From Fen-1362 sp049516395 (lineage in GTDB: Bacteria; Planctomycetota; Phycisphaerae; Sedimentisphaerales; Anaerobacaceae): DNA of 64,000 nucleotides. Made by a program: the position numbers and the translations under genes. The first letter of the stretch is position 1, and the number at the start of each line of letters is the position of its first letter. The stretch is taken from positions 1-64,000 of the forward strand of contig JBEKTD010000004.1 of NCBI GenBank assembly GCA_049516395.1. The letters run 5' to 3'. The notes below the pieces were generated by a model that was not told where the DNA came from, ran no database searches, and saw only the letters and a program-made list of their open reading frames with translations. Positions 32,810 through 41,310 of this stretch are shown here, in pieces.

Positions 32810-33199
32810 CTATAGCTGGGCTGAAGTGATTGTCCGACCTGTTTTCGCATTGTAAATGAAGGTACCCCTCGAGCGAGTGGCAATGTACACAAAACCATCA
32901 TTAACGGCAAAAATAGCTTCTACCTTGCCGTTTACCTCGAGTTGGGCTGCTCCGAACCGCAAAAGGCTGTCGTGCATGTCAGTTCCAAGTTTCAGAATCT
33001 GCTCATCAGACAATCCTACCCGCCGCATCATCAGCACAACATCATCGGCACTCAAGGTAATTGTGTTCTTGTTATTTAACGGTGTGATACGAAGCTTTGA
33101 AGAATATGAATCAGTTGACGCACAACCCTCTATGCACAAAGCTAATATCAGAATGAGCCAAGTACATTTTACAGAGATGGCTTTTAACACGTATTCCAT
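32810..33199 (-). CDS. Hypothetical lipoprotein
   Basis: A 129-residue protein with a hydrophobic N-terminus (TWLILILALCIEGC, about residues 14-27) ending in a lipobox-like Cys (IEGC) followed by ASTDSY. The mature part contains SADDVVLMMRRVGLSDEQILKLG and ends KVEAIFAVNDGFVYIATRSR...NAKTGRTI, two short segments of mixed helix and strand. I do not recognise a family. It stands alone, with about 140 bp before the barrel remnant and 400 bp after the secretin gene; ribosome-binding support is weak. Confidence 0.55.
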   Translation of the reverse strand: MEYVLKAISVKCTWLILILALCIEGCASTDSYSSKLRITPLNNKNTITLSADDVVLMMRRVGLSDEQILKLGTDMHDSLLRFGAAQLEVNGKVEAIFAVNDGFVYIATRSRGTFIYNAKTGRTITSAQL

Positions 33200-33616
33200 G
33201 TTATATCTTCCAACATATTCCCATTAACAAATAGGTTCGACAACGCCACACTTGGGTGTTAAAGTGGGCAATCTACACAAGATAGGATACACAAAGCGGG
33301 TCAGTTTTGCAAGGGAAATCGGGTTAGGGTGTCATTGAAAGGCACAACGGCTAATGCTGAAGCTTTTTGAGTCCTATAATATCCGTTTTTAACGACTAAT
33401 TGGCCGTTTTGATTGGTGTAAGATTGAAACTGCCTGGCGAGGTCACGCAACATTTTTTCAGAACAACAAGTTGGGTAAATGCGGTGTCCAAGAGACAAGC
33501 ATTAAAATCGACAGCACTTTAGTGGAGCTGGGAAAGGGGCGGGGATACTTAATAGGTTGGTGGTCTGGTGTTAGACTTTTGGCGATACTCATTTTTACAC
33601 CTTCCAGTTTTTTATC
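33200..33616. other. Gap between lipoprotein gene and repeat secretin
   Basis: 417 bp. A minus-strand frame at 33301-33498 (65 codons, including VVKNGYYRTQKASALAVVPF) cannot be assigned and lacks a clear ribosome-binding site. No terminator with a convincing T run was found. I see nothing else. Confidence 0.3.
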
Positions 33617-36600
33617 CTATTTGTCGTCGCCGGGAACAGATAAGCTCTTTTCGAGGTCCTTTTTAAAATCATTGTTTACTGGCTGCTTCTTGCTCTTGCT
33701 GGAAGGTGGCTGCGCCTGCTCTTTCTTTGCAGGCGACGGTTGTTGTACAGAATCAGGTACCAGATGTGCTGTAACAAACACGGCAACTTCCTCGGTCGAC
33801 CCTTGTTTGTTTTTATTATTAAACAATCCTCCCAATACAGGGATACTGCTAAGTCCTGGAGTGCTCTTATCAGTTGTATATTCTTGGCTTTTTTTCAGTC
33901 CTGCTACAGAAACTGTACCACCATCTTGGATTCGCATAGTGTTACTAACGATTCGCCGGGAAACAACGGGATAATTATCTGAACTGCGCAGCAGGATATC
34001 ACTGACCTCGATGGCCAAGTCAAGTGTAATATCACCATTTTTGCCGATGTGCGGCGTGATACCAAGGATGGTACCATACTCAATTTTTTGCAGTTGGGGA
34101 GTATAATAGAAAGAAACGCTTTGCGAAACAGTTGGCATTAATGAATAGTATTCTTCGGTAGTAATCTTGATTTCAGCTTTTTTGCCATCCTGAGCCAACA
34201 CCTGAGGACTGGACATAATGGTCGCACTTCCATTTTGCTCAAGAAGATTCAAGTTCAATTGCAATGCGTTGGTAAACGTTTTATCTGTTGTATATCCCAT
34301 CTGGATACCCCACGGCCATTTGCCGTTGCCGCCAGGAAGAGTAGAATTGGAAAAAGCTCCAGCTTCAATCTGTGGCCAGCCCCACTCAACGCCCAGATTT
34401 AGCAAATTGTTCCTGTCCATCACAACAATACGCGCATCCAACATAACATGGCGTGGTGGGCGATCTATTAGTTCCAAGTCCGATTCTATACGATTTATCA
34501 AAATCTGAGGCGCAGTAATAACAACTGTGCTGGTGGTAGCATCGGCCTGGACATATTTTCCAAAAGCAGGAGACAAAAGCTTTATCGCCTCTTCAGCTCT
34601 AAGGTAGTTCGTTTTTACGAAATTAGTTTTACTTGAAGCGGGAAACGTTGCCTCTTTAGGGTCTGGCGAACTAACCAGATAGTAATCCGGTGTTTTCTTT
34701 ACCACGTAGCCGGTACCGGCCAGAACTATTTCCAAGGCCTTATCAAGCGGCACATCCTTGAGTTCACAGGTTATTAAACCAGCGACGGTCTGGTCGGCGA
34801 TAATAATAACACCTGTTTGCGATGAGATGTCCTGAAGTACCTGCCTGATGTCAGTATCGATAAAAACGTTGCTAATAAGCTTTGTCTGCGATTTCGGTTG
34901 CGGTTTGGCAGTTTCTGACTCAGCAGCATTTGCCGGCTGAACGGTCTCTGGCTTAGGAGTAGGAGTTTCCGGCTGAACGGCTTCCGGGCTGACAGCCTCT
35001 ACCGGCGGCTGGGCGGTTTCTGGCTCAGCAGCTTTTGTTGGCGGAGCGGCCTCTGGTGCGGCAGCTTCTGGTTTAGCAGCTTTCTGTTCCGTGGCCTTAT
35101 GTTCAGTTTCTTTTTCCGGGTTGTCCTCGTTGATATTTGAAGTAACATTAGTATATGCCTTGTTAGGCGGGTCGAACACATAACCTTCTTTTGTCGGCGT
35201 GACTGTGCCGTTCCAGCCATAAGGTACCGTAACAGAATAGTGGCCTTTGGCATCGGTGACACCAGAACCACCACCATTGTCTGCCGACATTGATACACCT
35301 TCAATGACCTCACCATCGATGGTTACTGTACCGGAGATGGTAAGAGTAATTAGTGCCCCAGTGTAGCTTTGATTGCTTTGGTCGCTGGTAATCTTGGTGT
35401 AAGTCCTGTTGGCTGGTTCGAAGGTATAACCCTCCTTTGTTGGGATAACTATGCCGCTGGAACCATAGTCAACGGTAGCAGTATATTTACCGCCTTCGCT
35501 GGTAACAGGATTGCCAGGCAGACCTTTCATTACTACGCCGTCCATGCCGGTTGAACCGGAAACGGTAAAGGTCCTCAGCTTCGCGCTGTAATCCTGACTT
35601 TTCTGGTTTGTGGTAACAGGGTCGTATTTTTTATTAGCCGGTTCAAATATATACCCTTCTTTTGCTGGGGTAGTTGTTCCGCTCCAGCCATAGTTGACTG
35701 TTACGCTGTAATCACCTTTGTCATCGGTAACAGGGTTGCCGGGCAGGCCGTTCATCGCCACGCCGCTTTGGCCTGTTGTACCGGAAATGGTAAGAGTAAT
35801 TAGCGCCGCAGTATAGCTCTGATTGCCCTGGTCGCTGGTAATCTTAGCGTAAGTCCTGCTGGCCGGTTCAAAAGTATAACCTTCTTTTGCCGGGGTAATT
35901 GTGCCGCTGAAACCATAGTCAACAGCAGCTGTGTATTTGCCGCCTTCGCTGGTAACAGGATTACCAGGCAGACCTTTCATTACTACGCCATCTATACCTG
36001 TTGTGCCGGAAATAGTAAAGGTCTTTAATTTCCACTTGTAGTCCTGATTTGTCTGATTTGCGGCAACAGGGTCATATTTTTTATTAGCTGGCTGGAAGGT
36101 GTAACCTTCTTTCGTTGGCGTAACTGTGCCGCTCCAGCCATAGTTGACAGTAGTGGTGTACTTACCGTTTTCATCGGTAACCGGATTACCCGGCAGGCCG
36201 TTCATCACCACGCCTTTTACATCTGCCGTACCGGAAATGGTAAAAGTAATTAGTTTCGCACTATAGCCTTGGTTGGTCTGATTACCCGTAACTTTATCAT
36301 AGGTCTTACTAACTGGCTCGAAAGTATAGCCCTCTTTTGCCGGGGTAACTGTACCGCTGAAACCATAATCAACAGTAGCAGTGTATTTACCGCCTTCACT
36401 GGTAACAGGATTGCCCGGTAAACCATTTATTACTACGCCATCTATGCCTGTTGTGCCGGTAATGGTAAAGGTCTTCAGTTTCGCGCTATAGTCCTGATTT
36501 GTCTGATTTGTGGTAACAGGGTCATATTTTTTATCAGCCGGCTGGAAGGCGTAACCTTCTTTTGTCGGTGTAACTGTGCCTTTCCAGCCATACTCGACGG

Positions 36601-37021
36601 TAGCAGTATACTTACCGTTTTCATCGGTAACCGGCATACCCGGCAGGCCGTTCATCGTTATACCGCCTGTACCTGTTGTACCGGAAATAGTAAGAGTAAT
36701 TAGCGCCGCAGTATAGCTCTGATTCCCCTGATTGCTGGTAACCTTAGCATAGGTCCTGTTAACCGGCTCGAAAGCGTAACCTTCTTTTGTCGGTGTAACT
36801 GTACCGCTGAAACCGTAGTCAACAGTGGCGGTGTATAAACCGCCCCCTTTGGTAACAGGGTTACCTGGCAGGCCATTCATTACTACGCCGTCCACACCTA
36901 TTGTACCGGAAATGGTAAAGGTTATTTTACTTGCTTTGTAAGCGCCCAGGCACAAGGTGCCGGACAGAATAATACAGAGGGTTACGCCTGCCGTTAAAAT
37001 TTTAGCTCTATTCTTTAACAT
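33617..37021 (-). CDS. Secretin-family protein with eight N-terminal 75-residue repeats
   Basis: A 1134-residue protein from the ATG at 37021, seven bases from AAAGGAG; a longer frame to 37096 is not used because the signal peptide (ILTAGVTLCIILSGTLCLGA) follows the ATG at 37021. Residues about 33-640 are eight tandem units of about 75 residues with the core GVVMNGLPGNPVT, YTATVDYGFSGTVTPTKEGY, FEP..YTKVT.NQ, Ig-like/carboxypeptidase-regulatory-like in style. A Pro/Ala/Glu linker follows (KPEAAAPEAAPPTKAAEPET), then the secretin half: an STN-like domain (VFIDTDIRQVLQDISSQTGV), the secretin N-domain, and the core VLAQDGKKAEIKITTEEYY through GGTVSVAGLKKSQ and PVLGGLFNNK. It should be an outer-membrane channel with a long periplasmic or surface arm. 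A chaperone-like gene lies 177 bp upstream. Confidence 0.85.
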   Translation of the reverse strand: MLKNRAKILTAGVTLCIILSGTLCLGAYKASKITFTISGTIGVDGVVMNGLPGNPVTKGGGLYTATVDYGFSGTVTPTKEGYAFEPVNRTYAKVTSNQGNQSYTAALITLTISGTTGTGGITMNGLPGMPVTDENGKYTATVEYGWKGTVTPTKEGYAFQPADKKYDPVTTNQTNQDYSAKLKTFTITGTTGIDGVVINGLPGNPVTSEGGKYTATVDYGFSGTVTPAKEGYTFEPVSKTYDKVTGNQTNQGYSAKLITFTISGTADVKGVVMNGLPGNPVTDENGKYTTTVNYGWSGTVTPTKEGYTFQPANKKYDPVAANQTNQDYKWKLKTFTISGTTGIDGVVMKGLPGNPVTSEGGKYTAAVDYGFSGTITPAKEGYTFEPASRTYAKITSDQGNQSYTAALITLTISGTTGQSGVAMNGLPGNPVTDDKGDYSVTVNYGWSGTTTPAKEGYIFEPANKKYDPVTTNQKSQDYSAKLRTFTVSGSTGMDGVVMKGLPGNPVTSEGGKYTATVDYGSSGIVIPTKEGYTFEPANRTYTKITSDQSNQSYTGALITLTISGTVTIDGEVIEGVSMSADNGGGSGVTDAKGHYSVTVPYGWNGTVTPTKEGYVFDPPNKAYTNVTSNINEDNPEKETEHKATEQKAAKPEAAAPEAAPPTKAAEPETAQPPVEAVSPEAVQPETPTPKPETVQPANAAESETAKPQPKSQTKLISNVFIDTDIRQVLQDISSQTGVIIIADQTVAGLITCELKDVPLDKALEIVLAGTGYVVKKTPDYYLVSSPDPKEATFPASSKTNFVKTNYLRAEEAIKLLSPAFGKYVQADATTSTVVITAPQILINRIESDLELIDRPPRHVMLDARIVVMDRNNLLNLGVEWGWPQIEAGAFSNSTLPGGNGKWPWGIQMGYTTDKTFTNALQLNLNLLEQNGSATIMSSPQVLAQDGKKAEIKITTEEYYSLMPTVSQSVSFYYTPQLQKIEYGTILGITPHIGKNGDITLDLAIEVSDILLRSSDNYPVVSRRIVSNTMRIQDGGTVSVAGLKKSQEYTTDKSTPGLSSIPVLGGLFNNKNKQGSTEEVAVFVTAHLVPDSVQQPSPAKKEQAQPPSSKSKKQPVNNDFKKDLEKSLSVPGDDK
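35120..36930 (-). repeat. Eight tandem repeats of about 225 bp inside the secretin gene
   Basis: Eight coding units of 75 codons (the last slightly longer) alternate between two types: one with SEGGKYTATVDYGFSG and FEP...TY.K, the other with DENGKY...YGWSG and QPANKKYDPV. The true period is therefore a 450-bp pair. Such a pattern means the array grew by duplicating a two-unit block. Neighbouring units are similar enough at the DNA level for length changes by slippage or recombination. Confidence 0.85.
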
Positions 37022-37197
37022 AGTTGACTCCTTTGTCTGTACCGATGGTACTGGTACACAACCCATCATCCAATTTCTTATAAGAACTCCCGCCATTTTT
37101 AATAGCTTTCAAGTTAACCATAATAGCATTTTTTCAATCGTCTAAATTTATCAGTGACTGTATCAGTTTCTTCTTTTTTTTGTCGCTTGTTCCATTC

Positions 37198-38892
37198 TTA
37201 TTTTGCTGCTTCTTCTTTAGGTCCAATAATTTCTACAATTTTCACGCCATTTTCGTTGGAGACCTGAATAGTTATTGCCTGGGTCGTTTGCTTGTTTGTT
37301 CCTTCATCGGTGGTATATTCCAACATTGCTTCCAGACGGTATGCCCCGGGAGGAACCGCTGCAAGGTCAATAAGTCCCGAGAAGTTTCTAACCTCCAGCG
37401 GCAGCATCAAGTCCGTTTCGCCGGCCAGTGCCGTCGTTCTGGCAATCCTGCCGTCAGCAGTCATAAGTGTGGCTGAGCATCTGGGTGTGATGTGGACATT
37501 TCCTGTATTACCAAACCTGGTGGTAATTGCATACCTGGAGGCCTCCTCATGGGCAATACTCAGCTTAATCGGCTGTATCGCAGGTTCGAGCTTGACTCTC
37601 TTGTTTTGAACGTTGAGCATGGCTGTTGTCGTACCGGCGCTCTGGCCGTCCGGATATCTGCCTTGCAGATAGAGAACTGCGTAGTAACTGGCATGTAATT
37701 CATTGGCCTGCGGCGCCTTTACATTGATGCGTATCTTCTGCTGCTTGCCGGCAGGCAGTGTAAAATTATCCGGCATCATTTGCACCCAGTCGGCGCAGGC
37801 CAAATCTTCACCCTTCAGCTCGCCGTAGGCAATACCCTTAAGCTTAGGTGGTATTACTGCTCCGGCTCGAACCGTAATTGCACTATCCGAGGGGTTCTGC
37901 ACGTTCAGAACCGCCGAACGTGTCGCCCCCGGTACAATGGTAACAGACACGCTTTCCGGCTCCAGTTTAAGTGCCGCGTTGGCCGTGACTGCCTTAGCAT
38001 TTGGGTCGCCGGCAAAATCTATTTCCTTCTCAATCGGTTTTATCCGTCGGCCGTCAACGTAAAGATTGCCCTTTAATTTATATTTTCCCGGCGGAAGAGA
38101 TTTTCCAACGTCATCTTTTAACTTTAAGCTTACCCCGGGCAGAATACCTACCTCTTCGTGTTCTACCTCCGTAATATCACGCCAGTGACCGTTCAGGAAA
38201 CTCTGGACCTTTGCACTGCTTTTCAGCCGGGAGTAGGTGCTGCCTTCGTTTGCAATACCCACCAGCAGAATCGATGTTGCCGGTTTTTCTTCAATCTGTG
38301 GCCTGGATTCCATTCCGATATCGGTCAGGTTTATTTTCTGACGCACCGTACGGCCCTGCATCTCGAAGAGAACAGGAATCAGGATTCGGGCGATTACGGG
38401 AATCCCTTGTGTGATGTTTAGAGCAGGCCTTGTCTGTACGCACAGGCCTGCATAGTAAAATCCGCCCACACCGGCTCGAGGTGCTATCTTCAACTTTACC
38501 GTTTTAACACCCAGCGGGTCGATTCTAACGCTGTCAGCGCTCAGTTTTATCCACTCACGACAGGAACGCGGATTTGACGTAATAGTATTGGGCTCGGCGT
38601 TGGGCTCAGTGTTGCGACCCGTATCGATAACCGCCCAGTAAGCATCCTCTGTTTGACCCAGCTCGACTAATTTCAAATCAAGTGTCATAAACCTTTTGTC
38701 GTCAAGGTTGCGAATCTCGATGGTTTCCTCTGCCGTCCGCCCGGCACGAGCTGCAAGCTCTACCTTCATTGGTCTGACCGTAAACTCCATATTTTTCGCG
38801 GACACCTGCGTCGCCAAAATAAAAAGGCACGCAAAAATACAGATAACCCAGACCATACGGCTGGATAATGCTTTGTTAGATTGGTTTGCCAT
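37198..38892 (-). CDS. Secreted protein with periplasmic-chaperone/DUF916-like domains
   Basis: About 564 residues from ATG 38892 (GTG 38898 is an alternative two codons earlier). The signal peptide is RMVWVICIFACLFILATQVSA. The first domain begins EFTVRPMKVELAARAGRTAEETIEIRNLDD, resembling the N-terminal Ig-fold of fimbrial chaperones and DUF916 proteins, with GGFYYAGLCVQTRP later. A second similar Ig-like block follows at about 310-450 (SVTIVPGATRSAVLNVQNPSDSAITVRAG, ASYYAVLYLQGRYPDG). The C-terminal portion ends in VSNENGVKIVEIIGPKEEAAK. It may bind secreted subunits in the periplasm and hand them to the neighbouring secretin. That function is inferred from fold resemblance and location. 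Confidence 0.7.
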   Translation of the reverse strand: MANQSNKALSSRMVWVICIFACLFILATQVSAKNMEFTVRPMKVELAARAGRTAEETIEIRNLDDKRFMTLDLKLVELGQTEDAYWAVIDTGRNTEPNAEPNTITSNPRSCREWIKLSADSVRIDPLGVKTVKLKIAPRAGVGGFYYAGLCVQTRPALNITQGIPVIARILIPVLFEMQGRTVRQKINLTDIGMESRPQIEEKPATSILLVGIANEGSTYSRLKSSAKVQSFLNGHWRDITEVEHEEVGILPGVSLKLKDDVGKSLPPGKYKLKGNLYVDGRRIKPIEKEIDFAGDPNAKAVTANAALKLEPESVSVTIVPGATRSAVLNVQNPSDSAITVRAGAVIPPKLKGIAYGELKGEDLACADWVQMMPDNFTLPAGKQQKIRINVKAPQANELHASYYAVLYLQGRYPDGQSAGTTTAMLNVQNKRVKLEPAIQPIKLSIAHEEASRYAITTRFGNTGNVHITPRCSATLMTADGRIARTTALAGETDLMLPLEVRNFSGLIDLAAVPPGAYRLEAMLEYTTDEGTNKQTTQAITIQVSNENGVKIVEIIGPKEEAAK

Positions 38893-39204
38893 TTTCACTC
38901 TTTTCTTTTTTTACCGTTTAGTTCTCAAACCCTTATGCATTTGCTCTATGCGTTCTCACACTTGCTCATTGGTTCGGCGGTATCGGAAAGCTACTTTACC
39001 AAATAGTTTCCCATTTCCTCCTGAATGAAGTATTACACCGTCTCCAAAAATGTTCTTTACTGAATAAACTGTATATTATCGGGCAATCCGATGACCCGGT
39101 CAGGCAGCTTTGTGTGTAAGATTACTGTTTCAGTTTTTTCGGACCTTCTTTTGGTGTGAGTAAGTCAGGATTGAACATCTAAAATTCGGATTCGGGCTAT
39201 ATAA
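38893..39204. other. Intergenic gap upstream of the chaperone-like gene
   Basis: About 310 bp with no credible gene. It should hold the promoter of the chaperone-like gene; I could not single out boxes. The end of the gap holds the terminator of the next gene. Confidence 0.3.
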
Positions 39205-39243
39205 AAAAAAGCGGGAAGGGGCAGAAAAAATCTGCCCCTTCCC
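39205..39243 (-). terminator. Strong intrinsic terminator
   Basis: A perfect 13-bp stem GGGAAGGGGCAGA (39213-39225) / TCTGCCCCTTCCC (39231-39243) with a 5-base loop, followed on the minus strand by CGC and a run of eight T. It lies 105 bp beyond the stop of the small secreted protein gene and so ends that transcript. Confidence 0.9.
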
Positions 39244-39348
39244 GGTAAAAACCTCTCCAAAGCTATTCGGACTTCTGCGATTACCTTGTGTGTTTGTCTG
39301 ATACACGACAGTAATTGCAGCCCGCCTTTCGCCCTAAAGTCAACAACT

Positions 39349-39831
39349 TTACATAGTACTCATGGTCAGTGTGAGTGTTGCGTCTTGGGCAAATGCAGGA
39401 CTAAAAGCAATCGCAGTCATGTTAACATTAGTAACTTTCACGAACACGTTAAATGGAGTGCCAGAAGCAAGAGGGCCGTTATTATATGCGTGAATATAAA
39501 TCGAGGAGTTGAAACCCTGGGCGTCAGGATCACCTTGTAACTTGCACGTCCAGTTGCCCCCACTCCATGAACCCACAGGTGTAATTGACGCTCCAAGCTG
39601 GTAACTAACTAAGTTCGTACCTATTCTGAAGGTACCAAAGTCGAGACCACTGGATGCGCCCATTCCTGTCGCGTCTATTGCTGTTACCGTCACATTGATT
39701 GGTCCAGGAGCAACAACCGTACCCATCTGCATAAGCTTCAAATTCACAGCACACGAGTTGCTAGCCAAGACCCCCGCCATTGCCGGGGCTGCCATCAAAG
39801 CAACTACTGCAATAATTAGTAACTTCTTCAT
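39349..39831 (-). CDS. Small secreted beta-rich protein, unrecognised
   Basis: A 160-residue protein with a clear signal peptide (KKLLIIAVVALMAAPAMAG). The mature part has two Cys (SCAVNL and WTCKL), a Gly-Asn-rich middle, and ends in strand-forming sequence (FAQDATLTLTMSTM). Size, Cys pair and Ig-like strand pattern recall spore-coat-U or pilin-like subunits, but no family signature is certain. AAAGGA precedes the ATG by about 9 bases and a strong terminator follows. Being next to the chaperone-like and secretin genes, it is a candidate secreted subunit of that system. Confidence 0.75.
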   Translation of the reverse strand: MKKLLIIAVVALMAAPAMAGVLASNSCAVNLKLMQMGTVVAPGPINVTVTAIDATGMGASSGLDFGTFRIGTNLVSYQLGASITPVGSWSGGNWTCKLQGDPDAQGFNSSIYIHAYNNGPLASGTPFNVFVKVTNVNMTAIAFSPAFAQDATLTLTMSTM

Positions 39832-40186
39832 TTTCTGTTTCCTTTCACTAAGCTTCGCTCCATAATCGGACGATATGGCCGTCAGGAGCTAACAATATTC
39901 TGTTGGTCAGGCACTCGTTAACTAAGTGCCTGCACCCTAATTATAGCGGGCACAGCTTGCTTCAGCGACTGAGGTGGGTTTGCCCGCCGCTTTTAATCCC
40001 GCCACAGCCGAAGCCAAATCCTATGTTTTTCTCACCCTCCGAAGAAGGCCAACTTCTTTGGGTTGATATTCACCACTTTTTGCCTTATCCTTACCTCCTC
40101 CTTTCCCGGCCGCTTCAATTCTTTTTGAGGCACTGGTTGGCCGATGTGCCTGTTTTTATCAGTTCAATTGATTTCGAGTTATCTTA
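39832..40186 (-). promoter_or_regulatory. Upstream region of the small secreted protein with hairpins
   Basis: 355 bp without a gene. It holds the perfect hairpin CAGGCACT (39908-39915) / AGTGCCTG (39925-39932) and a longer one with arms GCGGGCA and TGCCCGC (about 39947-39990). A TATAAT string on the minus strand lies between them (about 39940). The leader may be structured; no known riboswitch class was recognised. Confidence 0.4.
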
Positions 40187-40453
40187 TTAACGCAGCAACT
40201 CCGCCGCGGAATTCCTCCAAATTAATGTCCCAGCATTACCGTAAGTATTAAGATTTCCCGTGTATATTCCAGCTATGTCATTAAAGCTGGTTTCTACGTT
40301 AATGTCAATATCCAACGTAAGATTAACATTAACATTTACACTCAGGTATGACTCCAGAGGTAATGGTTTCGCACAGACAGCCCCACCGGCCCCAAAACAT
40401 AGCACAGAGGCCATTGCCGGAACCAAGAATAAATTTCTCCTTCTGCCTTTCAC
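40187..40453 (-). CDS. Small secreted protein, unrecognised
   Basis: An 88-residue protein from the GTG at 40453 (GAGGAG directly upstream; a second in-frame GTG adjoins). The signal peptide is GRRRNLFLVPAMASVLCFGAGGAVCA. The mature part is only about 60 residues and strikingly alternating: YLSVNVNVNLTLDIDINVET, then DIAGIYTGNLNTYGNAGTLI. It could be a small surface subunit or the truncated front of a longer protein. No continuation was found in other frames downstream. Location suggests a link to the chaperone/secretin cluster. Confidence 0.5.
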   Translation of the reverse strand: MKGRRRNLFLVPAMASVLCFGAGGAVCAKPLPLESYLSVNVNVNLTLDIDINVETSFNDIAGIYTGNLNTYGNAGTLIWRNSAAELLR

Positions 40454-40806
40454 CACCACTCCTCTTTTCTGCTCTGAACACATAAATTCCCAATGCCACC
40501 GGCATAATATCTGGCAGTTAGTGCCCAGCACCTCCTTGTTATGGGACCATAACATTTTGTAGTATACCAACGCTCATACGGAGTGTCAACACCCATATTG
40601 CCCAAATTACCTATTTTTTTTATTCCTCCTAAGTTGTATCCAATTGAAGTTTAGAACTTGCGCTGTAACCCTTTTGATTGCAAGTGGTTATATCAGAAGC
40701 TGTTGTTGTTGGTATAATGCTTCAATATCGTGGGAAAATCAGATTTCGGGCGGAAAACGAGTTATCTCTGCTGTGTAGAGCAATTATGTACGGCAGATAA
40801 GTGGGA
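40454..40806. other. Intergenic gap, decayed sequence at its right end
   Basis: No credible gene. From about 40760-40806 the sequence begins to resemble the activator gene (CGGCAGATAAGTGGGAAA versus CGGCAGGTAAATCGGGAAA at 31257), marking the left end of the decayed activator copy. The rest shows nothing I can name. Confidence 0.35.
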
Positions 40807-40949
40807 AATACGTGGGGCTGTTGAAAAAGTCAAGATTGCTCCATTGCTTTGCTTCTCACAAGGACAAAAGGTGCGTTTTTATGTCATTGCGAGCGGAGCG
40901 AAGCGATCTACAATAATATGTGTCCATTTTTTCAACACCCTCAATACGT
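40807..40949. mobile_element. MITE-like element with terminal inverted repeats and 7-bp target duplication
   Basis: A 129-bp element (40814-40942) bounded by imperfect inverted repeats GGGGCTGTTGAAAAAGT and, inverted, GAGGGTGTTGAAAAAAT. It is flanked on both sides by the direct repeat AATACGT (40807-40813 and 40943-40949). It encodes nothing. Its centre contains TCATTGCGAGCGGAGCGAAG, a string I know from many genomes, and a decayed inverted partner of it (AGATTGCTCC...), so it could fold as one long hairpin. It sits in the decayed activator copy. The parent transposase is not in the window. Confidence 0.7.
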
Positions 40950-40977
40950 TACAGGTCTTCACGGAAGATGCCTTCTT

Positions 40978-41151
40978 TTATCTGCTGTTCGAGTTTATCT
41001 GCTGTTCGAGGTTTTTGTTTGTGGCGACTATAATCCGAACATTTGTTTTGATTGTTTCAACGCCGCTGGGTCGCTCGAATTCCAATGATTCCGCAAACCA
41101 TTTTGCTGTGTCGCTTAAAAGCTGCACTTCTTTCGCGGGATTGGTTTTCAT
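40978..41151 (-). pseudogene. Decayed copy of the activator gene with in-frame internal deletion (57 codons)
   Basis: Compared with the activator at 30826-32355, this copy keeps the promoter area, ribosome-binding site and first about 24 codons (KTNPAKEVQLLSDTAKWFAE). It then jumps, in frame, to the segment after Walker B (FERPSGVETIKTNVRIIVAT, NKNLEQQI) and stops at once because a 17-bp tandem duplication (CTGCTGTTCGAG...) shifts the frame. Similarity to the activator continues to the left, past the MITE. The 57-codon frame is open, so a mini-protein is possible, but it lacks GAF, ATP-binding and DNA-binding parts. Confidence 0.75.
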
Positions 41152-41260
41152 TTTTGCTTCCTAAACAAACGGCTGTCGGCGAATATAGTTACAAGATTGT
41201 AAGCAATATGCAATAAACTGCGTTTTGGTATTTTTATTGTTTTGCAGGACGTGATTTTGC

Positions 41261-41310
41261 TTAAAAGTTACAGGTCATCGGCATAAAATGATTGTCGGGC
41301 AAGGTGGGGC
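41261..41310 (-). pseudogene. Second remnant of the beta-barrel C-terminus
   Basis: The last 16 codons, SPTLPDNHFMPMTCNF and stop, match the end of the remnant at 32467 (SPLPDNHTFTQLTCDF). The spacing to the activator copy is also the same as in the intact locus, so both belong to one duplicated block. Confidence 0.55.

Noticed and set aside
33301..33498. 65-codon minus-strand frame as a gene
   Set aside because: No ribosome-binding site, no recognisable motif, not in an operon; could equally be a decayed gene end.
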